The notes under the pieces were generated by a model. It was not told the DNA's origin. It did no database searches and was given only the letters and a program-made list of their open reading frames with translations. A stretch of 7,892 nucleotides of DNA, from positions 1 to 7,892 of the forward strand of contig JAZUIV010000046.1 in NCBI GenBank assembly GCA_045642485.1, in the 5' to 3' direction. Below are positions 1-5,037 of the stretch, piece after piece (within the stretch, counting starts at the first letter, position 1; every line of letters begins with the position of its first letter). This DNA is from Cacconaster sp045642485. GTDB lineage: Bacteria > Bacteroidota > Bacteroidia > Bacteroidales > UBA932. The position numbers and the translations under genes are program-made.

Positions 1-129
1 TGGCCTCCGACTTGGGTATGGGTGCGCCCGAAGGACATGTTCTTCTCTGAAGTGGATAGGGACGGCTACAAGGGTCCCCGCTTCTCTCCCATCTCTGAGG
101 AAGAGGCTCTTGGAGGAATGGGCCGCTAG
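1..129 (+). CDS. C-terminal end of an unrecognised protein (partial)
   Basis: The frame is open from the first base of the window and ends at a TAG at 127-129, giving the last 42 residues of a protein that starts outside the window. The peptide is rich in aromatic and charged residues (begins WPPTWVWVRPKD, then a DRDGYKGPRF segment, and ends GGMGR), and its composition looks coding. I do not recognise the family. The frame is also open for 19 codons beyond the TAG, which is within chance expectation. The gene is convergent with the small winged-helix gene that ends at 231. I see no hairpin plus T-tract terminator in the roughly 100 bases between them. Confidence 0.5.
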   Translation, partial: WPPTWVWVRPKDMFFSEVDRDGYKGPRFSPISEEEALGGMGR

Positions 130-230
130 GCTGAAGCAAAGAGATCGTTGTTACGGCCGAAATTGGCAGGTACTATTGGTTCAAGCTAAAGGTTCTTGCC
201 CATCTCGTACGCTTCATTCAGTTTTTCATT

Positions 231-437
231 CTACATCAAAAGCATTATCCGTCCTTCTGCTTTGACGAAGACTGAACTATTTCTCATTACCACGGCATAC
301 ACCTGTGCACTTGTCACAGGCTGGCCGTCCTTGCGGACATGAAGCTTCCTGCGGTTGATGATATCCGCTATCTGCTCGGTCTTCAGTCCTCCGTTCCGCT
401 CGGCAAGTACGTATACTATGGCTTCCTCTATCTTCAT
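231..437 (-). CDS. Small winged-helix (HARE-HTH-like) protein
   Basis: This reads as a 68-residue protein starting MKIEEAIVYVLAE. It fits one winged-helix domain: helix 1 (KIEEAIVYVLAERN), helix 2 (KTEQIADIINRRK), the segment RKDGQPVTSAQVYAVV as recognition helix, and a C-terminal wing strand (FVKAEGRIMLL). The order I-A-I-I-N...L-xx-R-xDG-x-P-V-xx-x-QV resembles the HARE-HTH fold, which is common as short standalone proteins in Bacteroidales and linked to DNA binding or restriction-modification contexts. That link is family knowledge, not something shown here. An ATG 12 codons upstream (at 473) is open, but a TAnnTTTG -7 box at 444-451 lies between the two, so the inner start at 437 is preferred. 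The frame reopens for 14 codons after the TAG stop. The partner of this protein is unknown. Confidence 0.65.
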   Translation of the reverse strand: MKIEEAIVYVLAERNGGLKTEQIADIINRRKLHVRKDGQPVTSAQVYAVVMRNSSVFVKAEGRIMLLM

Positions 438-443
438 TCTAAA

Positions 444-451
444 CAAAGGTA
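444..451 (-). promoter_or_regulatory. Possible -7 box of the winged-helix gene
   Basis: On the - strand this is TACCTTTG, an exact fit to the Bacteroidota -7 consensus TAnnTTTG. It ends six bases before the ATG at 437, so the transcript would have almost no leader. No convincing TTTG -33 box is seen 19-21 bp upstream, which keeps confidence low. It supports the shorter start codon. Confidence 0.35.
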
Positions 452-602
452 CGACTTTTTGCGTTTGAAGCATACTTCCCGATATATCCGCCTGACGGCG
501 AAAATAGGGTGTCAGTGCTGTGCGAGTGTCCTACCATGCGCTCGTTATCGAGCACTCACTTCGCGCAGGAGCGTTGTCAAGATGGTATGGGAGACTGCGC
601 CC

Positions 603-646
603 TCCAGTACGCCTCGTGCCTCGGCTCCCCTACGGTTGCAGACTCC
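603..646 (+). repeat. 44-bp direct repeat, copy 1
   Basis: Identical over 44 bases to 1736-1779. It begins TCCAGTACGCC and ends TTGCAGACTCC. The outer flank is partly similar too: CTGCGC is found just before both copies, with one base of length difference. The copies lie on either side of the BRO-N gene, in the same orientation. The repeat is GC-rich and contains a short internal tandem (CCTCG twice). I see no reading frame that explains its conservation. Confidence 0.9.
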
Positions 647-675
647 CATCCTTCCATGCCCCCAGCCCCACAGAA

Positions 676-819
676 TCAATAATCAGGAAAGGCTGTCGTA
701 TGTTTTTTGAATAGGTGGACATCTCCCGGTAACGGACGAAGTATGTGGACCTTGATCTCCATGTCGAGGGCATCATTGAGAACCGTTCCCGCAAAATATT
801 TGTTGCGTCCGAGGCTTTT
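676..819 (-). pseudogene. Possible gene remnant in the BRO upstream region
   Basis: One - strand frame reads 47 residues between two TGA codons. It includes NKYFAGTVLNDALDMEIKV and ends HTTAFPDY. The even mixture of residues and the G/C-rich third positions look more like real coding sequence than the neighbouring frames do. No in-frame start codon is present upstream, only an internal ATG at codon 20. A different frame supplies ATG AAA AAG at the right edge, which would fit a frameshifted N-terminus. I cannot name a family. It may be a decayed fragment, or chance. Confidence 0.25.
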
Positions 820-830
820 TCATAATTTTG
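799..830 (+). promoter_or_regulatory. Promoter of the BRO-N gene
   Basis: TTTG at 799-802, a 20-bp spacer, then TAATTTTG at 823-830. This matches the Bacteroidota housekeeping promoter (-33 TTTG, -7 TAnnTTTG, spacer about 19-21) almost perfectly. Transcription would start near 835, leaving a leader of roughly 15 nt before the ATG at 851. The promoter lies inside a longer upstream open frame, which argues against starting the protein at 707. Confidence 0.7.
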
Positions 831-850
831 AGAAAAATACAAAATCGGTT

Positions 851-1708
851 ATGGCTCAGAAACAGGCTTTACAACTTTTTAATGAAAAGCAGATCAGAGC
901 TGCATGGGATGAGAATGAGGAGAAATGGTATTTCTCTATAGTGGATGTGGTAGCGGTTCTTACTGAGAGCGCTGATTCACAAGCTTATTGGAGAAAACTT
1001 AAACAGAGGCTGAAAGCAGAAGGTGATGAAACCGTGACAAATTGTCACGCTTTGAAAATGCCCGCTTCCGATGGTAAAATGCGTCTGACCGATGTGGCAG
1101 ATCAGGTTCAGATGTTCCGTCTCATCCAGTCAATACCATCTCCCAAGGCAGAACCGTTCAAGGTCTGGATGGCTCAGGTTGCATCTGAACGCATCGATGA
1201 GATCCAAGACCCGGAGCTTGCCATTGACCGAGGCATAGAATACTATCGCAAGAAAGGTTACGGCGAAGGCTGGATTGCCGAGCGAATGAAGGGCAAAGAG
1301 GCTCGAAAGGCACTGACCGACGAATGGAAGCGCACCGGCGTCAAAGATAGCCAGTACGCCACCCTCACCGATATCATCACTCAGGAATGGTCCGGATTCA
1401 CCACAAAGCAATACAAGAACTTCAAGGGGCTAAAGAAAGAGAATCTGCGTGACAACATGACCCGAATGGAGAGCGCACTCAACACTCTCGCCGAAGTTGC
1501 AGCCACAGAACTCTCCCAGAAGAAGAATCCATCTACCTTCGAGCAGAACAAGACAGTCGCCAAAGGTGGCGGACATGTTGCCAAGATTGCAAGAGACGAA
1601 CTTGAGAAGCAACTTGGCCGCTCCATTGTGACACGAGCCAACGCAAAAGGTCTCAAAGCCCCCGATGACATTCCTCAGATTGAAGGCAACAACAAGGAAG
1701 ATCAGTAA
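851..1708 (+). CDS. BRO-N domain, DinD / phage-antirepressor-like protein
   Basis: This is a 285-residue protein. The N-terminal part, about residues 8-112, is a BRO-N (prophage antirepressor) domain. It has the usual features: WYFSIVDVVAVL at 26-37, a YW-x-KLKQRL helix at 46-54, the TNCHALKMPASDGKMRLTD segment at 63-81, and FRLIQSIPSPKAEPFKVW at 89-106. The C-terminal half (LTDEWKRTGVKDSQYATLTD, KGLKKENLRDNMT, then AKGGGHVAKIARDELEKQLG near 237-256) matches the long form seen in Bacteroidales and in DinD (DNA-damage-inducible protein D) relatives. BRO-N domains bind DNA, but the target here is unknown. The start at 851 fits the promoter just upstream; the frame is open back to 707 but that region is not protein-like. 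The gene stands alone between two 44-bp direct repeats. I see no phage structural genes, so it is a free-standing accessory gene rather than part of a prophage. Confidence 0.88.
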   Translation: MAQKQALQLFNEKQIRAAWDENEEKWYFSIVDVVAVLTESADSQAYWRKLKQRLKAEGDETVTNCHALKMPASDGKMRLTDVADQVQMFRLIQSIPSPKAEPFKVWMAQVASERIDEIQDPELAIDRGIEYYRKKGYGEGWIAERMKGKEARKALTDEWKRTGVKDSQYATLTDIITQEWSGFTTKQYKNFKGLKKENLRDNMTRMESALNTLAEVAATELSQKKNPSTFEQNKTVAKGGGHVAKIARDELEKQLGRSIVTRANAKGLKAPDDIPQIEGNNKEDQ

Positions 1709-1714
1709 GCTGCG

Positions 1715-1776
1715 GTCAGCAACCTCCGCTGCGCTTCCAGTACGCCTCGTGCCTCGGCTCCCCTACGGTTGCAGAC
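1715..1776 (+). repeat. Imperfect dyad spanning repeat copy 2
   Basis: GTCAGCAACC at 1715-1724 can pair with GGTTGCAGAC at 1767-1776: six pairs, one A-A mismatch, then three pairs, with a 42-nt loop that contains most of the second 44-bp repeat. It starts six bases after the BRO stop codon. There is no T-tract, so it does not look like an intrinsic terminator. The left arm has no counterpart at repeat copy 1. Confidence 0.4.
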
Positions 1777-1779
1777 TCC
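1736..1779 (+). repeat. 44-bp direct repeat, copy 2
   Basis: Perfect copy of 603-646, same orientation, 1,133 bp away. It lies 27 bp after the BRO-N stop codon and ends four bases before the -33 region of the promoter proposed for the small RNA. Homologous recombination between the two copies would delete exactly the BRO-N gene with its promoter and leave one copy. Confidence 0.9.
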
Positions 1780-1783
1780 ATTT

Positions 1784-1814
1784 CTTGTTGGAATGAAAAA
1801 TATTAGTAACTTTG
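1784..1814 (+). promoter_or_regulatory. Promoter for a candidate small RNA
   Basis: CTTG at 1784-1787, a 19-bp spacer, then TAACTTTG at 1807-1814. The -7 box is an exact TAnnTTTG match; the -33 box is a partial match (TTG core). A start near 1820 would place the initiation point just upstream of the foldable segment and terminator that follow. No protein gene lies downstream on this strand. Confidence 0.5.
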
Positions 1815-1819
1815 GAGAG

Positions 1820-1913
1820 TCAAAGGGGAATTCGCAGAAGGGATGACAACCCTTACGGCTTAACAACCGTTTCGAGCCCCAGCCTTCTAACCACCGCTCT
1901 GCGGTGGTTTTTT
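1820..1913 (+). ncRNA. Candidate small RNA, about 95 nt, unassigned
   Basis: The segment sits between a Bacteroidota-type promoter and an intrinsic terminator and has no protein gene. It can fold into two adjacent hairpins: AAGGG/CCCTT (1838-1842 with 1850-1854, 7-nt loop) and ACGG/CCGT (1855-1858 with 1867-1870, 8-nt loop). These may be enclosed by GGGG/CCCC (1825-1828 with 1877-1880). An alternative pairing, AGAAGG (1836-1841) with CCTTCT (1883-1888), would break the first hairpin, so two exclusive folds are possible. The loops share ACAACC at a 17-nt period (1846-1851, 1863-1868), leaving the same sequence exposed twice. It does not resemble SRP RNA, 6S RNA or tmRNA. It could also be the 3' end of the BRO transcript. 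The start coordinate is inferred from the -7 box. Confidence 0.4.
1889..1913 (+). terminator. Intrinsic terminator
   Basis: AACCACCGC, loop TCT, GCGGTGGTT, running into six T residues: a nine-pair GC-rich stem with a three-base loop and U-tract. The T-tract is on the + strand side only, so it ends transcripts coming from the left (candidate small RNA and/or the BRO gene). Its T-run overlaps the TAA stop of the convergent - strand gene at 1912. Confidence 0.85.
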
Positions 1914-2331
1914 ATTGCTCTGTCGAAGGCACTATGGCCGACAAACTGTATTGAACTTTGTCCTGATTGGACTTCTGGACACCGACAATCAACTTGACGT
2001 CGTTATGCCGCATAATCAAAAGCTTTTCAAAACTCTTCTGATTCTTGTCATACGGTTTGGTTGGCTTCTCTTCAATGAGTATAGCCTTCTGCAGGACTTC
2101 TGTCAAACGAAATACGGCAAGAGTCGATTCATAACGCCTCGCCGCCTTGTTGTAAGTTTCATTGATGGAAATGAACTTAACCAGGATGTAGTCCTGAAGA
2201 TTGTCGTTCCAGACTTTCTTCTTGGGATTCTCAGAAATCCAATGAGCATAGAAATCCTTGATAACCTTCTCTCGCGCTTTGATATCCTCCTTCGTAATAC
2301 CTTGTGGTATGTTCAATTCCTTTGTTTCCAT
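1912..2331 (-). CDS. Conserved-looking 139-aa protein, function unassigned
   Basis: This 139-residue protein starts METKELNIPQGITKEDIKAR. It reads as a helical N-terminal half (KAREKVIKDFYAHWISENP, then NDNLQDYILVKFISINETY), a central RRYESTLAVFRLTEVLQKA helix, and a C-terminal beta part (VKLIVGVQKSNQDKVQYSLSAI). There is no signal peptide or membrane segment, so it is likely cytoplasmic. The VGVxKSxxxKVQYxxxAI ending recalls small proteins on Bacteroidales mobile elements that are sometimes assigned to the PBECR (barnase/EndoU/ColicinE5-D/RelE-like) nuclease group. I recall this only loosely and no catalytic residues can be assigned. The gene is transcribed alone, converging on the candidate small RNA, whose terminator touches its stop codon. 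A TATCTTTG -7 box lies just upstream of the ATG. Confidence 0.75.
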   Translation of the reverse strand: METKELNIPQGITKEDIKAREKVIKDFYAHWISENPKKKVWNDNLQDYILVKFISINETYNKAARRYESTLAVFRLTEVLQKAILIEEKPTKPYDKNQKSFEKLLIMRHNDVKLIVGVQKSNQDKVQYSLSAIVPSTEQ

Positions 2332-2338
2332 AATGATG

Positions 2339-2346
2339 CAAAGATA
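2339..2346 (-). promoter_or_regulatory. Possible -7 box of the 139-aa gene
   Basis: On the - strand this is TATCTTTG, an exact TAnnTTTG match ending seven bases before the ATG at 2331. No TTTG is present 19-21 bp upstream, so the -33 element is missing or degenerate. The transcript would have a very short leader. Confidence 0.35.
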
Positions 2347-2540
2347 CTGCTTTTCGAGTAATCTCAGCGTAGTATTTCAAAATCGGTACTCGGTCGTTTT
2401 CCTCCGCTGAATCTCCGTCAAAAAGGCTTAGTTCCAGCGGCTCCTGCAGGGAGACCCGCAGACATCACGAAGCAGACGCGCAACTTTCAGGCACTGAAGC
2501 TAAGCATCCGTCGCAACCTGTCCCTGACATAGTAACTTCG

Positions 2541-2695
2541 CGTTCTGCAAATCATCTGCTCTGGCATAGTAGCCCACAGATGCCTCTGGCAAAGGTTCCT
2601 TGCGCAGACCCCTCCTGCTAGGCTTCATCTGCGCAGTACCCCCCGCTCACACGTGCGAAAAACTCACACTTCTTGCGCAGACGATTTGCAGAACG
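2541..2695. repeat. 19-bp inverted repeat bounding a 155-bp non-coding segment
   Basis: The left arm, 2541-2559, is CGTTCTGCAAATCATCTGC. The right arm, 2677-2695, is its reverse complement with one mismatch. The 117 bp between hold no coding frame. They contain TGCGCAGA at 2601-2608 and its inverse TCTGCGCA at 2628-2635, plus CTTGCGCAGAC at both 2599-2609 and 2672-2682. No target-site duplication is visible at the outer edges. It might be a miniature mobile element, a large cruciform or the 3' structure of the operon that ends at 2725. The rest of the gene-free stretch 2332-2724 shows only a short CCGCTG/CAGCGG dyad (2404-2440). I see no canonical terminator there. Confidence 0.45.
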
Positions 2696-2724
2696 GAATC
2701 AATGCCGGCAAGGTACGGCCATTC

Positions 2725-3795
2725 TTATATACCGAAATACTCCCTGTAGCGGTTGTAGAGATGTCCGGCCTGGAGGTAGGCGGACTGGGGACTCATAAAA
2801 TGAGAGAATTCGAAAGTGATGGCCTTGTCGTATCCGCAGCGCTTCGCCGCCTCCAACTTCATACGGAGCTTGTCGAACTTGATGGGCAGGAAATGGATGG
2901 GCATATCGCGGTCGAAGGTCTCAGCATTGGTCCAGCACTGCATCCCGTAACGGTCGGCAAGCTTCTTGTTGACAGTAAAGAACGCATCCAACTCATCATA
3001 ATCGATATGTCCGTCCTGAAAGGCGCAGGCATCTACCACGTCGTGTATTCCGTCAAAAATCTCGTTCCACTCCTCTTCGTGCTGACGGACTGAGACTCCT
3101 TTTTTCAGGTTGACGTCCATACCCATAACCGCCTTCTTGCCGTCTATCCAGGGAGAGATGAATGTCGGAAGCCCGTTTGAAATATCCTTGCACATCTTCC
3201 CCATAGTATGGAAAGTCTCTATGCAACCTTTTGTCTTTCTGGAAATCTCAGTGGAGATATACCACCCGCGGAAACTATTATGATGCCCGTATGCATTCCA
3301 GACCTCCTCGATGACATATTTGTTGCTCTCCAATTCGTATGACATATCACCCGTATCCCAGTACTTCCCGCTGTCATAAAGGCCGAAATAGTAGTTCATC
3401 CCGTATTTGTCCGCAAGGGTCAGGAACAGTTCGACCAGATCCATCGAAGGCATATAGCAGCCCTTCCCCAACAGATACCTGCTGGGCCAGGTGATGAATT
3501 TCCGGTAACCGCTCCTGATTTGAATCACGGTATCTATCCCAATGGCCTTCATATGGCGGAAATCCATATCCCACTCCTCCACTCCCCAGTTCTGATGAGG
3601 AATGTCGTGAGAAATCTCATCCAGGAAAGTGCCTGTGATTTTAAGCCCCGCGCCACGTGGGACAATCAGCGCATCCGGTGCCATTGCCGGACGGGATTCA
3701 GTTTCGGAGGCGTGAAGCCCTGTAGCGGGCGCACAGACAGCGGCCGCCGCAGTTACGGCAGCCGTTTTTATGAAATTTCTACGTGATGATTGCAT
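2725..3795 (-). CDS. Tat-exported DUF4434 TIM-barrel protein (glycoside-hydrolase-like)
   Basis: This 356-residue protein begins with a twin-arginine signal: SRRNFIK at residues 4-10, then an alanine-rich hydrophobic stretch to about residue 29. It is therefore exported folded across the inner membrane. The mature part starts near residue 50 (LKITGTFLDEISHDIP) and has the pattern of DUF4434: GVEEWDMDFRHMKAIGIDTV at 71-90, IQIRSGY, NYYFGLYDSGKYWD at 134-147, FRGWYISTE at 175-183, FISPWIDGK at 212-220, ACAFQDGHIDYDE at 256-268 and CWTNAETFDRD at 287-297. The family is predicted to be a TIM barrel related to glycoside hydrolases; its substrate is not established. E183 and E292, both at ends of predicted strands, could be the acidic pair (my inference). 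It starts seven bases after the stop of the upstream hydrolase gene, so they share a transcript. Confidence 0.85.
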   Translation of the reverse strand: MQSSRRNFIKTAAVTAAAAVCAPATGLHASETESRPAMAPDALIVPRGAGLKITGTFLDEISHDIPHQNWGVEEWDMDFRHMKAIGIDTVIQIRSGYRKFITWPSRYLLGKGCYMPSMDLVELFLTLADKYGMNYYFGLYDSGKYWDTGDMSYELESNKYVIEEVWNAYGHHNSFRGWYISTEISRKTKGCIETFHTMGKMCKDISNGLPTFISPWIDGKKAVMGMDVNLKKGVSVRQHEEEWNEIFDGIHDVVDACAFQDGHIDYDELDAFFTVNKKLADRYGMQCWTNAETFDRDMPIHFLPIKFDKLRMKLEAAKRCGYDKAITFEFSHFMSPQSAYLQAGHLYNRYREYFGI

Positions 3796-3802
3796 AACTT
3801 CT

Positions 3803-4990
3803 TTATAGAGAAACGGTTATTGATGAGTAAAATGCATAACTGGGGTCATTTCGCTCGGCCAGACTCTCGACAAGAGTCTCTCTGTTACGGTCAACCATCC
3901 CTTTGAACAGTTGCTTCTCTCCATATACCACCGTAACCTCGGAGTCCAGATCCACCATTTTGTCATTCAGATAAAAAGTGAGGGTGCGGTAATCACTCTT
4001 CTCAATGTGTATGGTATTTCCCTTGATTTGTGCAATCACCACATTTCCGTTCTTCATCTCCTCCCTGTTGACTTTTATCCAATAGAAACAGGTCCTCAAC
4101 GCCATATTCTCTTCATCCTCCTGCCTCCACACCACTTTCCCGGGGTACGGATTGCGCTCGAACTGCCTCATCCAGTCAAATGCCGCCGCATCCTCCAGAT
4201 CCATCCAATGCGGCTTGCCTTCAAGAACGTGACATTCGTGGATATAACCTTCCGGATCCTCTTTACGGAGGTCATCCAGTTCCGCGGCCTTCTTCGGCAC
4301 TTCCGTATTCCTGTCATAAGCCGAATCATCTCCGCCCACCCAGAGAGTGAAAGGCATATTCCGGACATTCAACAAGTTGACTCCGCCAGGATGGCCGGCC
4401 ATCATCGCCGCGGCCGCCCAGTGGTCCGCCATACGGGGAGCCATCCGCCAGACACCGTCACCGCCGGCAGAATACCCCATCAGATAGACCTTGTCCGGAT
4501 TCACCCCCTTTGTAACTATCATAGTGGTGATTATCTGTTCGAAGAGATAGTCGTTCTCATTCAAAAACCACATATTCCACACGTCTGCGATTGAACGGGG
4601 CGATATGTAGTACCCTTCCGCGGGCTGTGCAGGATCGGCCCTCCGATACATTATCTGCTGGTTCTGCCATTGCGAGTCATTCGCGGCGGCGGTGGTCCCT
4701 CCCCCTCCGTGGAGAGAAATCCACAGGCTATGTCCTCCTTCCGGTTCCCGCCCGTATTCAGACACAAGGAATTTCATCCTGTTGCCTTCCCTGTCCGTCA
4801 CAGAAAGATTCTGAAGGTTCGGCTCCAGATTCTGCATCTGAACTCTTTTCCACTCGGAAATGACTTCCATTCTTGCCTGCTCGGCCTCCGACTCTGTCAA
4901 CCCGGCCTTCACTACTCTGTCATTGGCACTGCAGGAGGCGTTCACCATCGTGGCGGCTATCGCCAATATCAGACATACTGATTTCTTCAT
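3803..4990 (-). CDS. Lipoprotein alpha/beta-hydrolase (esterase / S9-like)
   Basis: From the chosen start this is a 395-residue protein beginning MKKSVCLILAIAATMVNASC, a signal peptide with a lipobox-like end and Cys20 as the likely lipidated residue. An ATG 17 codons upstream (5041) is open and overlaps the previous stop, but the inner start gives a proper signal sequence. The hydrolase fold shows an oxyanion segment HGGGG (94-98), nucleophile elbow GYSAGG with Ser174, an acid candidate in GGDDSAYD (Asp222 or Asp226), and His261 in KPHWMD. This is the layout of secreted esterases and prolyl-oligopeptidase-like hydrolases. The last 110 residues, from about VVWRQ, form a separate beta-rich tail (GNTIHIEK, LTFYLNDKMVDLD, VTVVYG). 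The substrate cannot be read from the sequence. It is the second protein gene of the operon, 47 bp after the peptidase gene. Confidence 0.85.
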   Translation of the reverse strand: MKKSVCLILAIAATMVNASCSANDRVVKAGLTESEAEQARMEVISEWKRVQMQNLEPNLQNLSVTDREGNRMKFLVSEYGREPEGGHSLWISLHGGGGTTAAANDSQWQNQQIMYRRADPAQPAEGYYISPRSIADVWNMWFLNENDYLFEQIITTMIVTKGVNPDKVYLMGYSAGGDGVWRMAPRMADHWAAAAMMAGHPGGVNLLNVRNMPFTLWVGGDDSAYDRNTEVPKKAAELDDLRKEDPEGYIHECHVLEGKPHWMDLEDAAAFDWMRQFERNPYPGKVVWRQEDEENMALRTCFYWIKVNREEMKNGNVVIAQIKGNTIHIEKSDYRTLTFYLNDKMVDLDSEVTVVYGEKQLFKGMVDRNRETLVESLAERNDPSYAFYSSITVSL

Positions 4991-5037
4991 ATTGCTTGTT
5001 TTTTTCTTGTACTCGGTTGCGGGACAGGTCAGCACCG

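Noticed and set aside
127..233. Frames reopening after TAG stops in the first gene fragment (19 codons) and in the winged-helix gene (14 codons), hinting at TAG recoding.
   Set aside because: Extensions of this length are expected by chance. The confident genes end in TAA or TGA as normal and contain no in-frame TAG.
540..553. Hairpin GCTCG-TTAT-CGAGC between the winged-helix gene and repeat copy 1.
   Set aside because: Short, with no T-tract or clear operator symmetry relative to either promoter; likely chance.
707..850. N-terminal extension of the BRO-N protein from an ATG at 707.
   Set aside because: The extra 48 residues are not protein-like and the gene's promoter (799-830) lies inside them.
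1843..1863. Hexapeptide frame ATG ACA ACC CTT ACG GCT TAA, threonine-rich like an attenuator leader, before a terminator.
   Set aside because: No amino-acid gene or any + strand gene follows the terminator, and six codons can arise by chance.
1825..1884. tRNA-like arms on the - strand: a GGCT/AGCC arm and a 5-bp AAGGG/CCCTT stem with loop TTGTCAT (apparent GTC anticodon).
   Set aside because: There is no T arm with TTCGA, the acceptor stem does not close and the D loop is too long. The same hairpins read better on the + strand between a promoter and a terminator.
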